From contig NZ_JAKOOW010000023.1 in NCBI RefSeq assembly GCF_022288825.1, positions 24,793 through 88,792 on the forward strand: a stretch of DNA of 64,000 nucleotides, given 5' to 3'. This document shows, piece after piece, positions 38,954 through 46,958 of the stretch. The notes beneath the pieces were generated by a model. The model was not told the origin of the DNA, did not search any database, and saw nothing but the letters and a program-made list of their open reading frames with translations. Source of the stretch: Kingella pumchi. GTDB lineage: Bacteria > Pseudomonadota > Gammaproteobacteria > Burkholderiales > Neisseriaceae. Made by a program: the position numbers and the translations under genes. Positions within the stretch are counted from its first letter, which is position 1; the number at the start of each line of letters is the position of its first letter.

Positions 38954-41065
38954 TCAGAAGCTGTAGTTCACGCGCAGGGTGTAGTTGCGCGGGGCGGCGG
39001 GCATGGCGTCGGAGCGCCAGTATTTGCGGTCGAACAGGTTGCCGACGGCAAAGGTGGTATTGAGCTGCTTCCAGTTCCAGCCGACCATGGCATCGACGCG
39101 GGCAAAGCCGGGCAGGTGGTCGGCGGCGCCGGCGCGGGTGTAGCCGTAGCGCTTGCCGCTGCCGGTGATGCCGACTTCGCCGTAAAGCTTGGCGGTGGGT
39201 GTGTAGCGGAAGAACAGGTTGCCGGTTACGCTGCTGGTGCCGCTCAGGTGCTGGCCGACATTATTCGGCGTGGCGTCGTCTTTCACCACTTTGGCCTGCA
39301 TCACGCCGAAGGAGCCGCGCAGATAGAGTTTTTGCGGCACGATTTGGCCGATGGCCGAGAGTTCGGCGCCGCGCGAGCGGTGTTTGCCGCTGACTTCCCA
39401 ATGGAAGGGATCGTTTTGCGGGTCGGGGCGGTAACGGATGTTGTAGCGCTCGATTTGGTACAGCGACAGCGTGGTGTCGAGCTTGCCGCCCAGCCACGAG
39501 CTTTTGATGCCGGTTTCATACTGCTTGGCGTATTCGGGCGAAGTGTTGGAATTGGCGGCGGCGTTCACCGCGTTGATGCTCATGTAGCTGCGGCCGCCGT
39601 AGGGCGAGAAGCCTTTGTTGTAGCCGGCGTAAACGGTGTGCGCGGGCGTGATGTCCCATACGGCGCCGAAGTTGGGGCTGAAGGAATGGCCGCTGTAGCT
39701 CTGGCTGGTGTTTCTCAGCTTGTTTTCGGAGCGGAAGGTGTATTTATCGTAACGGCCGCCGGCAACGAATTTGAGCTGCGGGGTTAGCGAGAAGATGTTT
39801 TGCACAAACAGGCCGTAGGAATCGGCTTTATGCTGGTTTTGGGTCAGTATCGGCTGCAGGCGGCCGGACGAAGGCCAGGTATCGCGGTTATAGGGATCGA
39901 TCGGCACGGTAAAGCTGCCGCGGTAGCCCAAAGTCGGGTTGCGGTTTTCGCGGCTGGCGTCGAAACCGACGGTCAGGTGGTTGTCGAAACGGCCGATTTG
40001 GTAGTCGCCGTTGAGCGTGAAGCTGCTGGATAAGGTTTTGTTGTCGGTCTGCTGCCAGGCGTAGTTGCGCACAATCTGGCTGCCGTTGATGCGGCCGGCG
40101 TAGAAATGGTCGAAATCCTGCGCGGCGCGGCGGTGGGCTAGCTGCCATTGCAGGTTCCAGCGCTCGTTAAAGGCGTATTCCAGATTGGAGCGCCACACTT
40201 GCAGTTTGTCTTCGACAAAATCATTGGGGTGGGCAAAACCGGTGCGGTAGGAAAGATTGAAATGGTCGTAAACGTTTTTGCCCGGGCCGCGGTCGGGCGT
40301 GCGTTTGACTTTGTCGTAGGTGTACTGCCCCGTCCATTTCAGGCTGCCGAAACGCAGGGTAATGCTGGGCGAAACCATCGCGTTTTTGCTGTCGATGCCC
40401 GAGCGGAAAGAATTGGCGCGGCCGACTTCGCCGCTCAAACGCAGGGCGACGTGCGGGTTGAGCACTTCGTTCACGTCCACGTTCAGGCTGCGGTTTTCCC
40501 AGCTGCCCAGGCTGACGCCGACGTTGCGGCTTTGTTTGAAGTTGGCGTATTTGCTGACCATATTGATCACGCCGCCGCCGTTGGTGCGGCCGTAGAGCAC
40601 CGACGAGGGGCCTTTGAGAATTTCCACGCGCTCGATATTGGCGGTGCTGCGGCGCACCTGGCCGCTTTCGCGCACGCCGTCGCGGTAGATGTCGTTGGCA
40701 TCGGCGTTGAAACCGCGCAGCATTATGCTCTCGCCACGCATATCGTAGGCAGCGTCGATGCCGGCGTTGCCTTCCAGAATCGAGCTCAAATCGTTGGTGC
40801 CGTAATTTTTGTTTTTCTGGATGTTGAGGGTATCGACGGTTTGCGGGATTTCTTTGGTACGCAAACCGTTGCGGGTAACGGCGGCTTCGCCGTAGTCGAT
40901 ATAGCCTTTGAGAATGCTGGTTTCAGGCTGGCCGACCACGGTTACCGTGGGCAGCGTGGCGGCATAACCGCCCTGCTCATCGGCATCGTCGGCATGGGCA
41001 GACAAAGGAAACGCCGCCAGCAGCATCAGGCTCAGCGGCGACAGTAAACGGGTGGGTGCGGGCAT
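38954..41065 (-). CDS. TonB-dependent siderophore receptor (FhuE/FoxA/FpvA type)
   Basis: This 703-residue outer-membrane receptor has a signal peptide ending PLSAHA, a TonB box area (LPTVTVVGQ), a plug with IMLRGFNADANDIYRDGVRES and VEILKGPSSVLYGRTNGGGVINMVSK, and a C-terminal barrel ending VNYSF. This pattern is typical of hydroxamate or mixed-type siderophore receptors. The ligand is not predictable. I chose the ATG at 41065 because GGAG precedes it. The gene stands alone between two direct ~143 bp repeats, which suggests it moves as a unit. Confidence 0.9.
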   Translation of the reverse strand: MPAPTRLLSPLSLMLLAAFPLSAHADDADEQGGYAATLPTVTVVGQPETSILKGYIDYGEAAVTRNGLRTKEIPQTVDTLNIQKNKNYGTNDLSSILEGNAGIDAAYDMRGESIMLRGFNADANDIYRDGVRESGQVRRSTANIERVEILKGPSSVLYGRTNGGGVINMVSKYANFKQSRNVGVSLGSWENRSLNVDVNEVLNPHVALRLSGEVGRANSFRSGIDSKNAMVSPSITLRFGSLKWTGQYTYDKVKRTPDRGPGKNVYDHFNLSYRTGFAHPNDFVEDKLQVWRSNLEYAFNERWNLQWQLAHRRAAQDFDHFYAGRINGSQIVRNYAWQQTDNKTLSSSFTLNGDYQIGRFDNHLTVGFDASRENRNPTLGYRGSFTVPIDPYNRDTWPSSGRLQPILTQNQHKADSYGLFVQNIFSLTPQLKFVAGGRYDKYTFRSENKLRNTSQSYSGHSFSPNFGAVWDITPAHTVYAGYNKGFSPYGGRSYMSINAVNAAANSNTSPEYAKQYETGIKSSWLGGKLDTTLSLYQIERYNIRYRPDPQNDPFHWEVSGKHRSRGAELSAIGQIVPQKLYLRGSFGVMQAKVVKDDATPNNVGQHLSGTSSVTGNLFFRYTPTAKLYGEVGITGSGKRYGYTRAGAADHLPGFARVDAMVGWNWKQLNTTFAVGNLFDRKYWRSDAMPAAPRNYTLRVNYSF

Positions 41066-41149
41066 AAATACTCCGGAAATCAGGTTAAAAAGAAGCAATC
41101 AAAAATAGTTTTTGTTGTGATTCGTATTTTAACGTAAATTTTCCAAGCA

Positions 41150-41192
41150 GGCAGCCTGAAAGCCGCAAACAGGGTTTTCAGGCTGCTTTTTT
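41150..41192. terminator. Inverted uptake-sequence pair upstream of the receptor gene
   Basis: CAGGCAGCCTGAAAGCC and GGGTTTTCAGGCTGC form a stem followed by TTTTTT on the + strand. It lies just outside the right flanking repeat. Confidence 0.65.
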
Positions 41193-41201
41193 GGTTACGC
41201 A

Positions 41202-41344
41202 GCAGCACGTAGGTCGGATTCTTGAATCCGACGACCGGCCGCAAGGATGGCACTTATGCGGGAACGGAAAATGTCGGATACGAGTATCCGACCTACAACG
41301 GCAAAGCAGCCTGAAAACCGCGAACACGGGTTTTCAGGCTGCTT
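41202..41344. repeat. ~143 bp repeat, right copy flanking the TonB receptor gene
   Basis: Same unit and orientation as 38791-38934, with scattered mismatches (for example GATTCTTGAATC instead of GATTCTCGAATC). It too ends in a paired uptake-motif hairpin, which would terminate the phospholipase D gene. Confidence 0.85.
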
Positions 41345-41362
41345 GGCATTCGGGTGCGGCGT

Positions 41363-43141
41363 TTATAGCAAACGCTCGATCGGCAGCAGCGACAGGAAAT
41401 TGTTGAGCAGCCGTTTCCAAGTGCCGGCTTCGGGCTCGCGGTTGGAGGTTTCGCCGGTTTGCGGGTCGCGCCAGCGCAGCTTGCCGCTGCTGTCCAGGCT
41501 GACGCGGTAGGCTTCGGCGGCGGTTACCCGCTCGAGGTGCGCCTGCATTTGTGCGGCCAGCGGCGGGTGGTAGATCATCAGTCCCATTTCGGTGTTGAGG
41601 CGGGCGGAGCGCGGATCGAGGTTGAAGGAGCCGACAAACACGCGCTCGCGGTCGAAGATAAAGGTTTTGGCGTGCAGGCTGGTGGAGGAGCCGGTCAGGC
41701 CTTTGTCTTTACCGCGCGCGGCCACGGCCTGGCCGGGTTTGAATTCGTAGAGGGTAACGCCGGATTCCAGCAGGCGGCGGCGGTAGCGGGCGTAGCCGGA
41801 ATGGACGGCGGCAACGTCGGTGGCGCGCAGCGAGTTGGTGAACACGGTAACGGCGACGCCGCGCCGCGCAAGGCTGTCAAACAGTTTCAGCCCGCTGCGG
41901 CCGGGCACGAAGTAGGCGCTGACCAGATACATTTCGCGCTCGGGCGTCTGCATCGCCTGCTCGATTTCGTCGGCGATATTGATGCGGATGCGGCGATCGA
42001 GGGCTTTGTCGGGGTCGTCGCTCACCAAACGGGTGTCGGCGCGGATGTAGTCCACCCGCCCGGCATCGACGGCCTGGCGCAGCGGGCTGTCGGCCAGCGT
42101 CTGCAAAAAGGCGCGCTGGGCGGTATCGGGGGCGGCGGCAATGGTTTCAGGCTGCGCGTTGGCGACGATGCGCTCGAAGGGATAGGCCGAATCGCTGTGC
42201 CAGTAGCGGTCGAAATCCTGCGAGATTTCGCGCACCACCGGCCCGGCCAGCAGCACGTCGGTATCGGCAAAGGCGGTGTCGGGGTGGCTACCGAAGTAGG
42301 AATCGCCGACGTTGCGCCCGCCGATGACCGCCATCTGGTTGTCGGCGGTAAGCGATTTGTTGTGCATGCGCCGGTTTAGGCGCGGGAAATCGGTGAGATA
42401 GCCGAGAAAGCGCCATTTGCGGTGGAGAAAGGGGTTGAACAGGCGCACGCTGATATTGGGATGGCGGTTGACAGCGGCCAGATAGCCGTCCATGCCGCGT
42501 GTGTTGTTGTCGTCCAAAAGCAGGCGCACGCGCACGCCGCGGTCGGCCGCGGCCAGCACTTTCTGCATCAGCAGGCGGCCGGTAAGGTCTTTGCGCCAGA
42601 TGTAGTAGCGGATGTCGAGCGACACTTGGGCGTGGTCGATCAGCTCGGCGCGAGCCACAAAGGCATCTTGGGCGTCGTCGATCACATACAGCAGGGTCGG
42701 CAGGCGGCCGTCGCCGGCGGGGGGCGATGGCTGCTCGGCGCTTTTCAGGCTGCCTGCGCCGTTTGCGCCTTTAACGGCGGCGGTGGGATTTTCAGGCTGC
42801 CTGTTGTCTGCATCACCCGCTGCCGCTGCGGTTTCGCTGCTTGTGGGAACGGCTGCCGGCGTATCGCTGGCGTGTTCAGGCTGCCCTGCCCCATCGGTTT
42901 TCAGGCTGCCTGAAACCGCTGCCGATGCCGTTTCGCCGTTTTCAGGCTGCTTGGGCGCGGCGGAGATTTCCGGCGGCGGGGTGCCGTTATCCAGCGGCGG
43001 CAACCGCAGCGCGGCGGTCAGCAGCGGCGAAGAAGCGGTATCGATAAAGCTGCTCTGCTCGCGCCCGTCCTGCGAGGGCAGCGACAGGCAGCCTGAAAGC
43101 AGCGCCGCCGCCAGAAATACAGGCAGCCTGAAAGGGCGCAA
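41363..43141 (-). CDS. Phospholipase D family protein (ClsC/cardiolipin synthase-like), lipoprotein-type
   Basis: Two HKD catalytic motifs are intact: HNKSLTADNQMAVIGGRN and HAKTFIFDRERVFVGSFN, as in cardiolipin synthase C-type enzymes that transfer phosphatidyl groups. I favour a TTG start at 43141, preceded by GGAAG, because it begins a lipoprotein signal (RPFRLPVFLAAALLSGC); the frame is open to 43264 and would then overlap tlpA. A low-complexity linker of about 120 residues follows the lipobox. Seven uptake motifs lie between 42740 and 43130, coding KQPEN, SGSLKT, RQPEN and similar. The start is uncertain; the enzyme class is clear. Confidence 0.82.
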   Translation of the reverse strand: MRPFRLPVFLAAALLSGCLSLPSQDGREQSSFIDTASSPLLTAALRLPPLDNGTPPPEISAAPKQPENGETASAAVSGSLKTDGAGQPEHASDTPAAVPTSSETAAAAGDADNRQPENPTAAVKGANGAGSLKSAEQPSPPAGDGRLPTLLYVIDDAQDAFVARAELIDHAQVSLDIRYYIWRKDLTGRLLMQKVLAAADRGVRVRLLLDDNNTRGMDGYLAAVNRHPNISVRLFNPFLHRKWRFLGYLTDFPRLNRRMHNKSLTADNQMAVIGGRNVGDSYFGSHPDTAFADTDVLLAGPVVREISQDFDRYWHSDSAYPFERIVANAQPETIAAAPDTAQRAFLQTLADSPLRQAVDAGRVDYIRADTRLVSDDPDKALDRRIRINIADEIEQAMQTPEREMYLVSAYFVPGRSGLKLFDSLARRGVAVTVFTNSLRATDVAAVHSGYARYRRRLLESGVTLYEFKPGQAVAARGKDKGLTGSSTSLHAKTFIFDRERVFVGSFNLDPRSARLNTEMGLMIYHPPLAAQMQAHLERVTAAEAYRVSLDSSGKLRWRDPQTGETSNREPEAGTWKRLLNNFLSLLPIERLL

Positions 43142-43202
43142 AGTGCTTCCCGACGGGAAAAAACACCTTGCGGCGGCTTTCAGGCTGCCTGCGGCGGCCG
43201 GT

Positions 43203-43706
43203 TTATTTGGCCAGTTCGGCATCGACTTCACGGTACAGCGCGGCAAAATCGGGGATGCCGACATAGGTTTTCAGCACCTTGCCCTGCTTATCAACCAAAA
43301 CGCTGGTGGGGTAAAGCTCGGTGTTCAGATAGCTGCGGCTAACGCTGCGTTCGGCATCGAAGGCGACGCGAAAGGGCAGGCGGCGCTGTTCGCTGTAGGC
43401 GCGCACCTGTTCGAGACCGTTTTCCGGGCTGACGGGCACGGATATGGCGAGAATCTGGAAGTCGCGGCCGCGGTAGTCGCCGTCCATTTTCACCAGCTTG
43501 GGCATTTCGCTGACGCAGCCGGGGCAGGTGGGAAACCAGAAATTGACTAGGGTTACGCGGTTTTGGAAGTCTTGTTCGGACAGCGTTTGGCCGTTGAGAT
43601 CGGTGAGGCTGAAGGCGGGGGCGGCGGGCTTGTCTTGCGACAGCGCAAAGGCAATCAGGCCGCCGACCAGGATGATGGCGAACAGAGGCAGGATGATTTT
43701 TTTCAT
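43203..43706 (-). CDS. TlpA-family thioredoxin-like protein
   Basis: This 167-residue envelope-anchored disulfide reductase has an N-terminal membrane anchor (ILPLFAIILVGGLIAFALS) and the redox site WFPTCPGCVSEMPKL (CPGC), then the cis-Pro region LYPTSVLVDKQG. It probably reduces periplasmic thiols, for example in cytochrome c maturation. The start overlaps the thioesterase stop (ATGA). Confidence 0.88.
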   Translation of the reverse strand: MKKIILPLFAIILVGGLIAFALSQDKPAAPAFSLTDLNGQTLSEQDFQNRVTLVNFWFPTCPGCVSEMPKLVKMDGDYRGRDFQILAISVPVSPENGLEQVRAYSEQRRLPFRVAFDAERSVSRSYLNTELYPTSVLVDKQGKVLKTYVGIPDFAALYREVDAELAK

Positions 43707-44113
43707 TGTTGTGCGGTGGTTTGTGTGCGGATGTGCTGCAGGGCGGCCAGCAGCGTTTCAGGCAGCCTGAACGCGCGGGCGTCGCGGGTGGGAATCAGGG
43801 TTACGGCGGCTTCGGCGGCGGTTTTGCCGCTCTGGGCAACGGTAACGGTTTGGGCGACCAGCAGGCGGCGCGACTGGACTTCGAGCAGGCGGCTGGCAAT
43901 CAGCAACTCGTCGTCGAGCACGGCGGCATGGCGGTAGCGGATGTCGATATGGGCGACAACCAGGCGGGCGCCGCCTAATTCGTCGAGCACGCCGGCGCGG
44001 CGGAAATACGTCCAGCGCGCCTGCTCGAGAAATTCGAGATAGCGCGCGTTATTGACGTGGCCGTAGCCGTCCAGATGGCAGTTGTGGACGAGAATGCGGT
44101 GGGCTTCGCTCAT
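43703..44113 (-). CDS. Hotdog-fold acyl-CoA thioesterase (4HBT family)
   Basis: This 136-residue protein has the 4-hydroxybenzoyl-CoA thioesterase pattern: CHLDGYGHVNNARYLEFLEQARWTYF with the catalytic Asp, and VVAHIDIRYRHAAVLDDEL. It cleaves acyl-CoA thioesters in the cytosol; the substrate is unknown. It is translationally coupled to the tlpA-like gene. An uptake motif encodes FRLPE near the C-terminus. Confidence 0.88.
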   Translation of the reverse strand: MSEAHRILVHNCHLDGYGHVNNARYLEFLEQARWTYFRRAGVLDELGGARLVVAHIDIRYRHAAVLDDELLIASRLLEVQSRRLLVAQTVTVAQSGKTAAEAAVTLIPTRDARAFRLPETLLAALQHIRTQTTAQQ

Positions 44114-44134
44114 GGTTTCAGGCTGCCTGCGCCG

Positions 44135-44500
44135 TCAGTTGAGCAGGGTAATCGGGCGGAAGCTCTCGCGCACCAACGCATCTTCGCTCAAATCGGTGAT
44201 GACGCTGGAGAGCTCGATGTCGAACCATTCGTGGAAAATATCCGGATGCAGCTCGGGCCAGGTGCTTTCGTCTTCGCACCAGTCGGCCAGCTCGGCGGCG
44301 AATACGGTTTCGAGATGGCTTTGGATCTGGTCCCACACTTCATCGGCGTTTTCGCAGGGGGCGACGAGATAGGAATTGGCGTCGGCCTGCAAATCTTCGA
44401 GGGTCAGCCCTTCGGTTTTGCCGCCGGGCAGGCTCTCCAGCCACGCCCAGAAGGGTTCGAGCGGAATCAGCAGAAAAACGCTGCGGTTGACTTCGTACAT
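44135..44500 (-). CDS. Conserved acidic hypothetical protein
   Basis: This 121-residue soluble protein is rich in Glu, Asp and Trp (VFLLIPLEPFWAWLESLP, VWDQIQSHLETVFAAELADW). No signal, membrane segment or catalytic motif is visible and I do not recognise the family. It follows mlaA by 98 bases on the same strand, with a GTAGCGTAGC repeat in the gap. Confidence 0.7.
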   Translation of the reverse strand: MYEVNRSVFLLIPLEPFWAWLESLPGGKTEGLTLEDLQADANSYLVAPCENADEVWDQIQSHLETVFAAELADWCEDESTWPELHPDIFHEWFDIELSSVITDLSEDALVRESFRPITLLN

Positions 44501-44554
44501 GGATTTTCCTTATCGCGGTGGACTTGGGGGCGGCGCACAATGCGGCGGCGTTTT

Positions 44555-44591
44555 TTTAGCTCCGCAACTCCGCTACGCTACGCAGGCTGCT
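44555..44591 (-). repeat. GTAGCGTAGC repeat, copy 4
   Basis: On the minus strand the unit reads GCAGCCTGCGTAGCGTAGCG, then GAGTTGCGGAGCTAAA. It lies between mlaA and the downstream hypothetical gene. Confidence 0.8.
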
Positions 44592-44598
44592 TTGCCGG

Positions 44599-45525
44599 CT
44601 ATTCGGCGGCGGGCGCGGATGCGCTGCTTTCGGCGGCGCCGGCGGTTTCAGGCTGCCTGCTGTCGGCGTTGGCATCGGTCGCGGGGCTTGCAGTTTCGCT
44701 GGCTGCAGTGGCAGCGTTTTCAGGCTGCTTGGCGCTGCCGTTGCTGTTATCGGCGCCGTTTTCGAGTTCGGGGTCGGTCAAATCGTCGCCGGCGCCGGCA
44801 TCGGGGCTGGCGGACAAGGCGGGATCGGACAGCTCGCCGTCGGCGGCGGCCGGGTCGGTATTGCCGGTTTGCTTGGCGCGCAGGGCAAGATAAACGTCGC
44901 GGGTGTAGGCGTATTTGTCGAGCGCAACCTGGTCAAGCGTATCGGTCAGATCCAGCAGCTGCTCGCGCTGGCTGACGACGTTCAGGCCGGTGGCGCCGTA
45001 GCGGACGCCGGCAGCGGGCATCAGCAGCCGTTCGGGCGAATACAGCACGGCAACCACGCCGCCGACGCTGTCGCGTATGGTGGACGGCCCCATCAGCGGC
45101 AGGACGAAATAATTGCTGCGCTTCCAGCCCCAGCTGGCGAAAGTGTCGCCGAGAGTGTTTTTGTTGTTGGGCATGCCGGCGGCGTCGGCGATATTGATCA
45201 GGCCGCCAAGGCCGAAGGTGGAATTGACGGCCACGCGCATAAAGTCGTAGCCGGCTTTGCGCACGTTACCGCGCAAAAGATTGCTGCCGATGCTGCCGAT
45301 GTCGCGCAGGTTGTTGAAAAAGTTGCTGACGGCGCTGCGCGCGGGCTTGGGGGTAACGGCGCGGTAGGCGCGGGCGGCAGGGCTTAAGACGTAGCGGTCG
45401 GCCTTGTCGTTGAACTTGAACACGGCGCGGTTGTATTTTTCATACGGATCCTGCGGGTGATCGGCAAGGGCGCTCAGGCTGAAACACAATGCCAGCGCGC
45501 AAAGGGCGGCGTGGGCGGCTTTCAT
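44599..45525 (-). CDS. mlaA: MlaA (VacJ) family phospholipid transport protein
   Basis: MlaA removes misplaced phospholipids from the outer-membrane outer leaflet. The 308-residue protein has the core DPYEKYNRAVFKFNDKADRYVLSPAARAYRAVTPKPARSAVSNFFNNLRDIGS and VNSTFGLGGLINIADAAGM. The signal peptide ends SLSALA without a lipobox cysteine, unlike E. coli MlaA. The last ~90 residues are an acidic low-complexity tail with two uptake motifs (KQPEN, RQPET). The start overlaps mlaB by four bases; it is the last gene of mlaFEDCBA. Confidence 0.93.
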   Translation of the reverse strand: MKAAHAALCALALCFSLSALADHPQDPYEKYNRAVFKFNDKADRYVLSPAARAYRAVTPKPARSAVSNFFNNLRDIGSIGSNLLRGNVRKAGYDFMRVAVNSTFGLGGLINIADAAGMPNNKNTLGDTFASWGWKRSNYFVLPLMGPSTIRDSVGGVVAVLYSPERLLMPAAGVRYGATGLNVVSQREQLLDLTDTLDQVALDKYAYTRDVYLALRAKQTGNTDPAAADGELSDPALSASPDAGAGDDLTDPELENGADNSNGSAKQPENAATAASETASPATDANADSRQPETAGAAESSASAPAAE

Positions 45526-45803
45526 TCGGCGATCCAGTCTTCGATGTCGTAAAGGGCGGCCAGCTCGCGGGCGGCAGCGGGCAGCGCCAGATGTTTCAGG
45601 CTGCCTGCGCCGCGGATGCGGCGGGCGGCGAGCAGCAGCGACAGGCTGGCGGAATCGACGGTGGCCACGCCGCTCCAGTCGATGCTGCGGGTTTCAGGCT
45701 GCCGGCACTGCTCTTGGAAGCGGCGGTAGTTTTTGCCGTTCAGACTGCGGACGGTGATGTCGCCGCGCAGGTGCAGGCAGCCGCTGCGCACTTCGCTGTC
45801 CAT
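45522..45803 (-). CDS. mlaB: STAS-domain protein MlaB
   Basis: This 93-residue cytosolic protein has the STAS pattern (IDWSGVATVDSASLSLLLAARRIRG). It binds MlaF and regulates the MlaFE ABC transporter. The sequence is divergent; the position between mlaC and mlaA secures the call. Two short uptake-motif peptides, RQPET and GSLK, are visible. The start overlaps the mlaC stop by one base. Confidence 0.88.
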   Translation of the reverse strand: MDSEVRSGCLHLRGDITVRSLNGKNYRRFQEQCRQPETRSIDWSGVATVDSASLSLLLAARRIRGAGSLKHLALPAAARELAALYDIEDWIAE

Positions 45804-46423
45804 TATTTGCCGCCGTTTTTCGCTTTCAGATCGGCAATCAGGCCTTCGACGCCTTTTTCTTTGAGTACCGGCTCAAACTGTTTTTTCTGGCCGCGTACCA
45901 AGTCGAACACGCCTTCAAAGCTGACGTTGAACACGCGATAGACTTTGCCGTCCTGATAGGTGCTGAAAACGGCCTGCACCGGCTGCTGGCCGGGCGCCTG
46001 AATCACGGCGTGCACTTCGACAATCTGTTTGTTGCCCAACAGCTTGCCGCCGTTTTTGACTACCGGATTGCCTTTGATATCGACTTTGGCGTTTTTGTAC
46101 ATCAGCATCTGGCGCGAATAGGTGCGGATCAGCATGGCGCGGTGTTCTTTCACCAATTCCTGCTTCTGCGCTTCGCTGGCCTGGTTCCACGGCGCGCCGA
46201 CGGCCACGCGGGTCATCAGGTCGAAATCGAAATAGGGAACCGCGTAGTTTTCGGCTTCGCGGCGCACGGCGGCATCGTTTTTGCCGTTGGCTTTTTTCAG
46301 GATGGCGAGCACTTGGTTGGAATTGTCGCGAACCTGGTTGACGGCCTGCTGCGGGTTGGCGAAGGCCAGGCCGATGCTCATGGCGCCGATGGCCAGCGCG
46401 GTGGCGATTGCAGATTTTTTCAT
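45803..46423 (-). CDS. mlaC: MlaC/Ttg2D family periplasmic phospholipid-binding protein
   Basis: This 206-residue protein has a signal peptide ending GLAFA. The MlaC core is visible: QVRDNSNQVLAILKKA, YFDFDLMTRVAVGAPW and VFNVSFEGVFDLVRGQ. It ferries phospholipids between MlaA and MlaFEDB. A strong AAGGAAAC precedes the ATG. Confidence 0.94.
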   Translation of the reverse strand: MKKSAIATALAIGAMSIGLAFANPQQAVNQVRDNSNQVLAILKKANGKNDAAVRREAENYAVPYFDFDLMTRVAVGAPWNQASEAQKQELVKEHRAMLIRTYSRQMLMYKNAKVDIKGNPVVKNGGKLLGNKQIVEVHAVIQAPGQQPVQAVFSTYQDGKVYRVFNVSFEGVFDLVRGQKKQFEPVLKEKGVEGLIADLKAKNGGK

Positions 46424-46447
46424 AAGGTTTCCTTTCCTTGCCCCGTG

Positions 46448-46954
46448 TTATTCGGAAGCCGCCGGGGCGGAAGCGGCGGAGTCGGTTTTCTCTTCTTTGT
46501 TGATAAAGTTGCCGATAAACTGGTTGATCAGGTTTTCCAGCACCACGGCAGAGGTGGTCAGGGCGATAGTGTCGCCGTTTTCCAGCTTCTCTTCTTCGCC
46601 GCCCTGGCTCAAGCCGATGTATTGCTCGCCCAGCAGGCCGGAAGTGAGGATTTGGGCGCTGGCATCGCTGCTGTAGCGGTATTGGCTGTCGATTTCTAGG
46701 CTGACTTTGGCCTGGAAGTTCTGCGGGTCGAGTTCGATACGGCTCACCCTGCCCACCAGCACGCCGGCGGTACGCACCGGCGCCTGCACTTTCAGGCTGC
46801 CGATGTCGGCGAACTCGGCATAAACCGTATAGCTGGGACGGCTGCCTGAAAAGCCGCTGCCGCCGCCGGCGACGCGGAAAGCGAGCGCCGCCAGCGCGGC
46901 AAAACCCAACAGGACAAACAGTCCGACCCAAATTTCCAAAACGCTTTTTTTCAT
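46448..46954 (-). CDS. mlaD: MlaD-family phospholipid ABC transporter substrate-binding subunit
   Basis: This 168-residue protein has an N-terminal membrane helix (VLEIWVGLFVLLGFAALAALAF) and the MCE domain, with FADIGSLKVQAPVRTAGVLVGRVSRIEL and SGLLGEQYIGL. I chose the ATG at 46954 (MKKSVLEIW) rather than the TTG at 46969 because it follows GGATAAG and lies just after the mlaE stop. Confidence 0.94.
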   Translation of the reverse strand: MKKSVLEIWVGLFVLLGFAALAALAFRVAGGGSGFSGSRPSYTVYAEFADIGSLKVQAPVRTAGVLVGRVSRIELDPQNFQAKVSLEIDSQYRYSSDASAQILTSGLLGEQYIGLSQGGEEEKLENGDTIALTTSAVVLENLINQFIGNFINKEEKTDSAASAPAASE

Positions 46955-46958
46955 CGGC

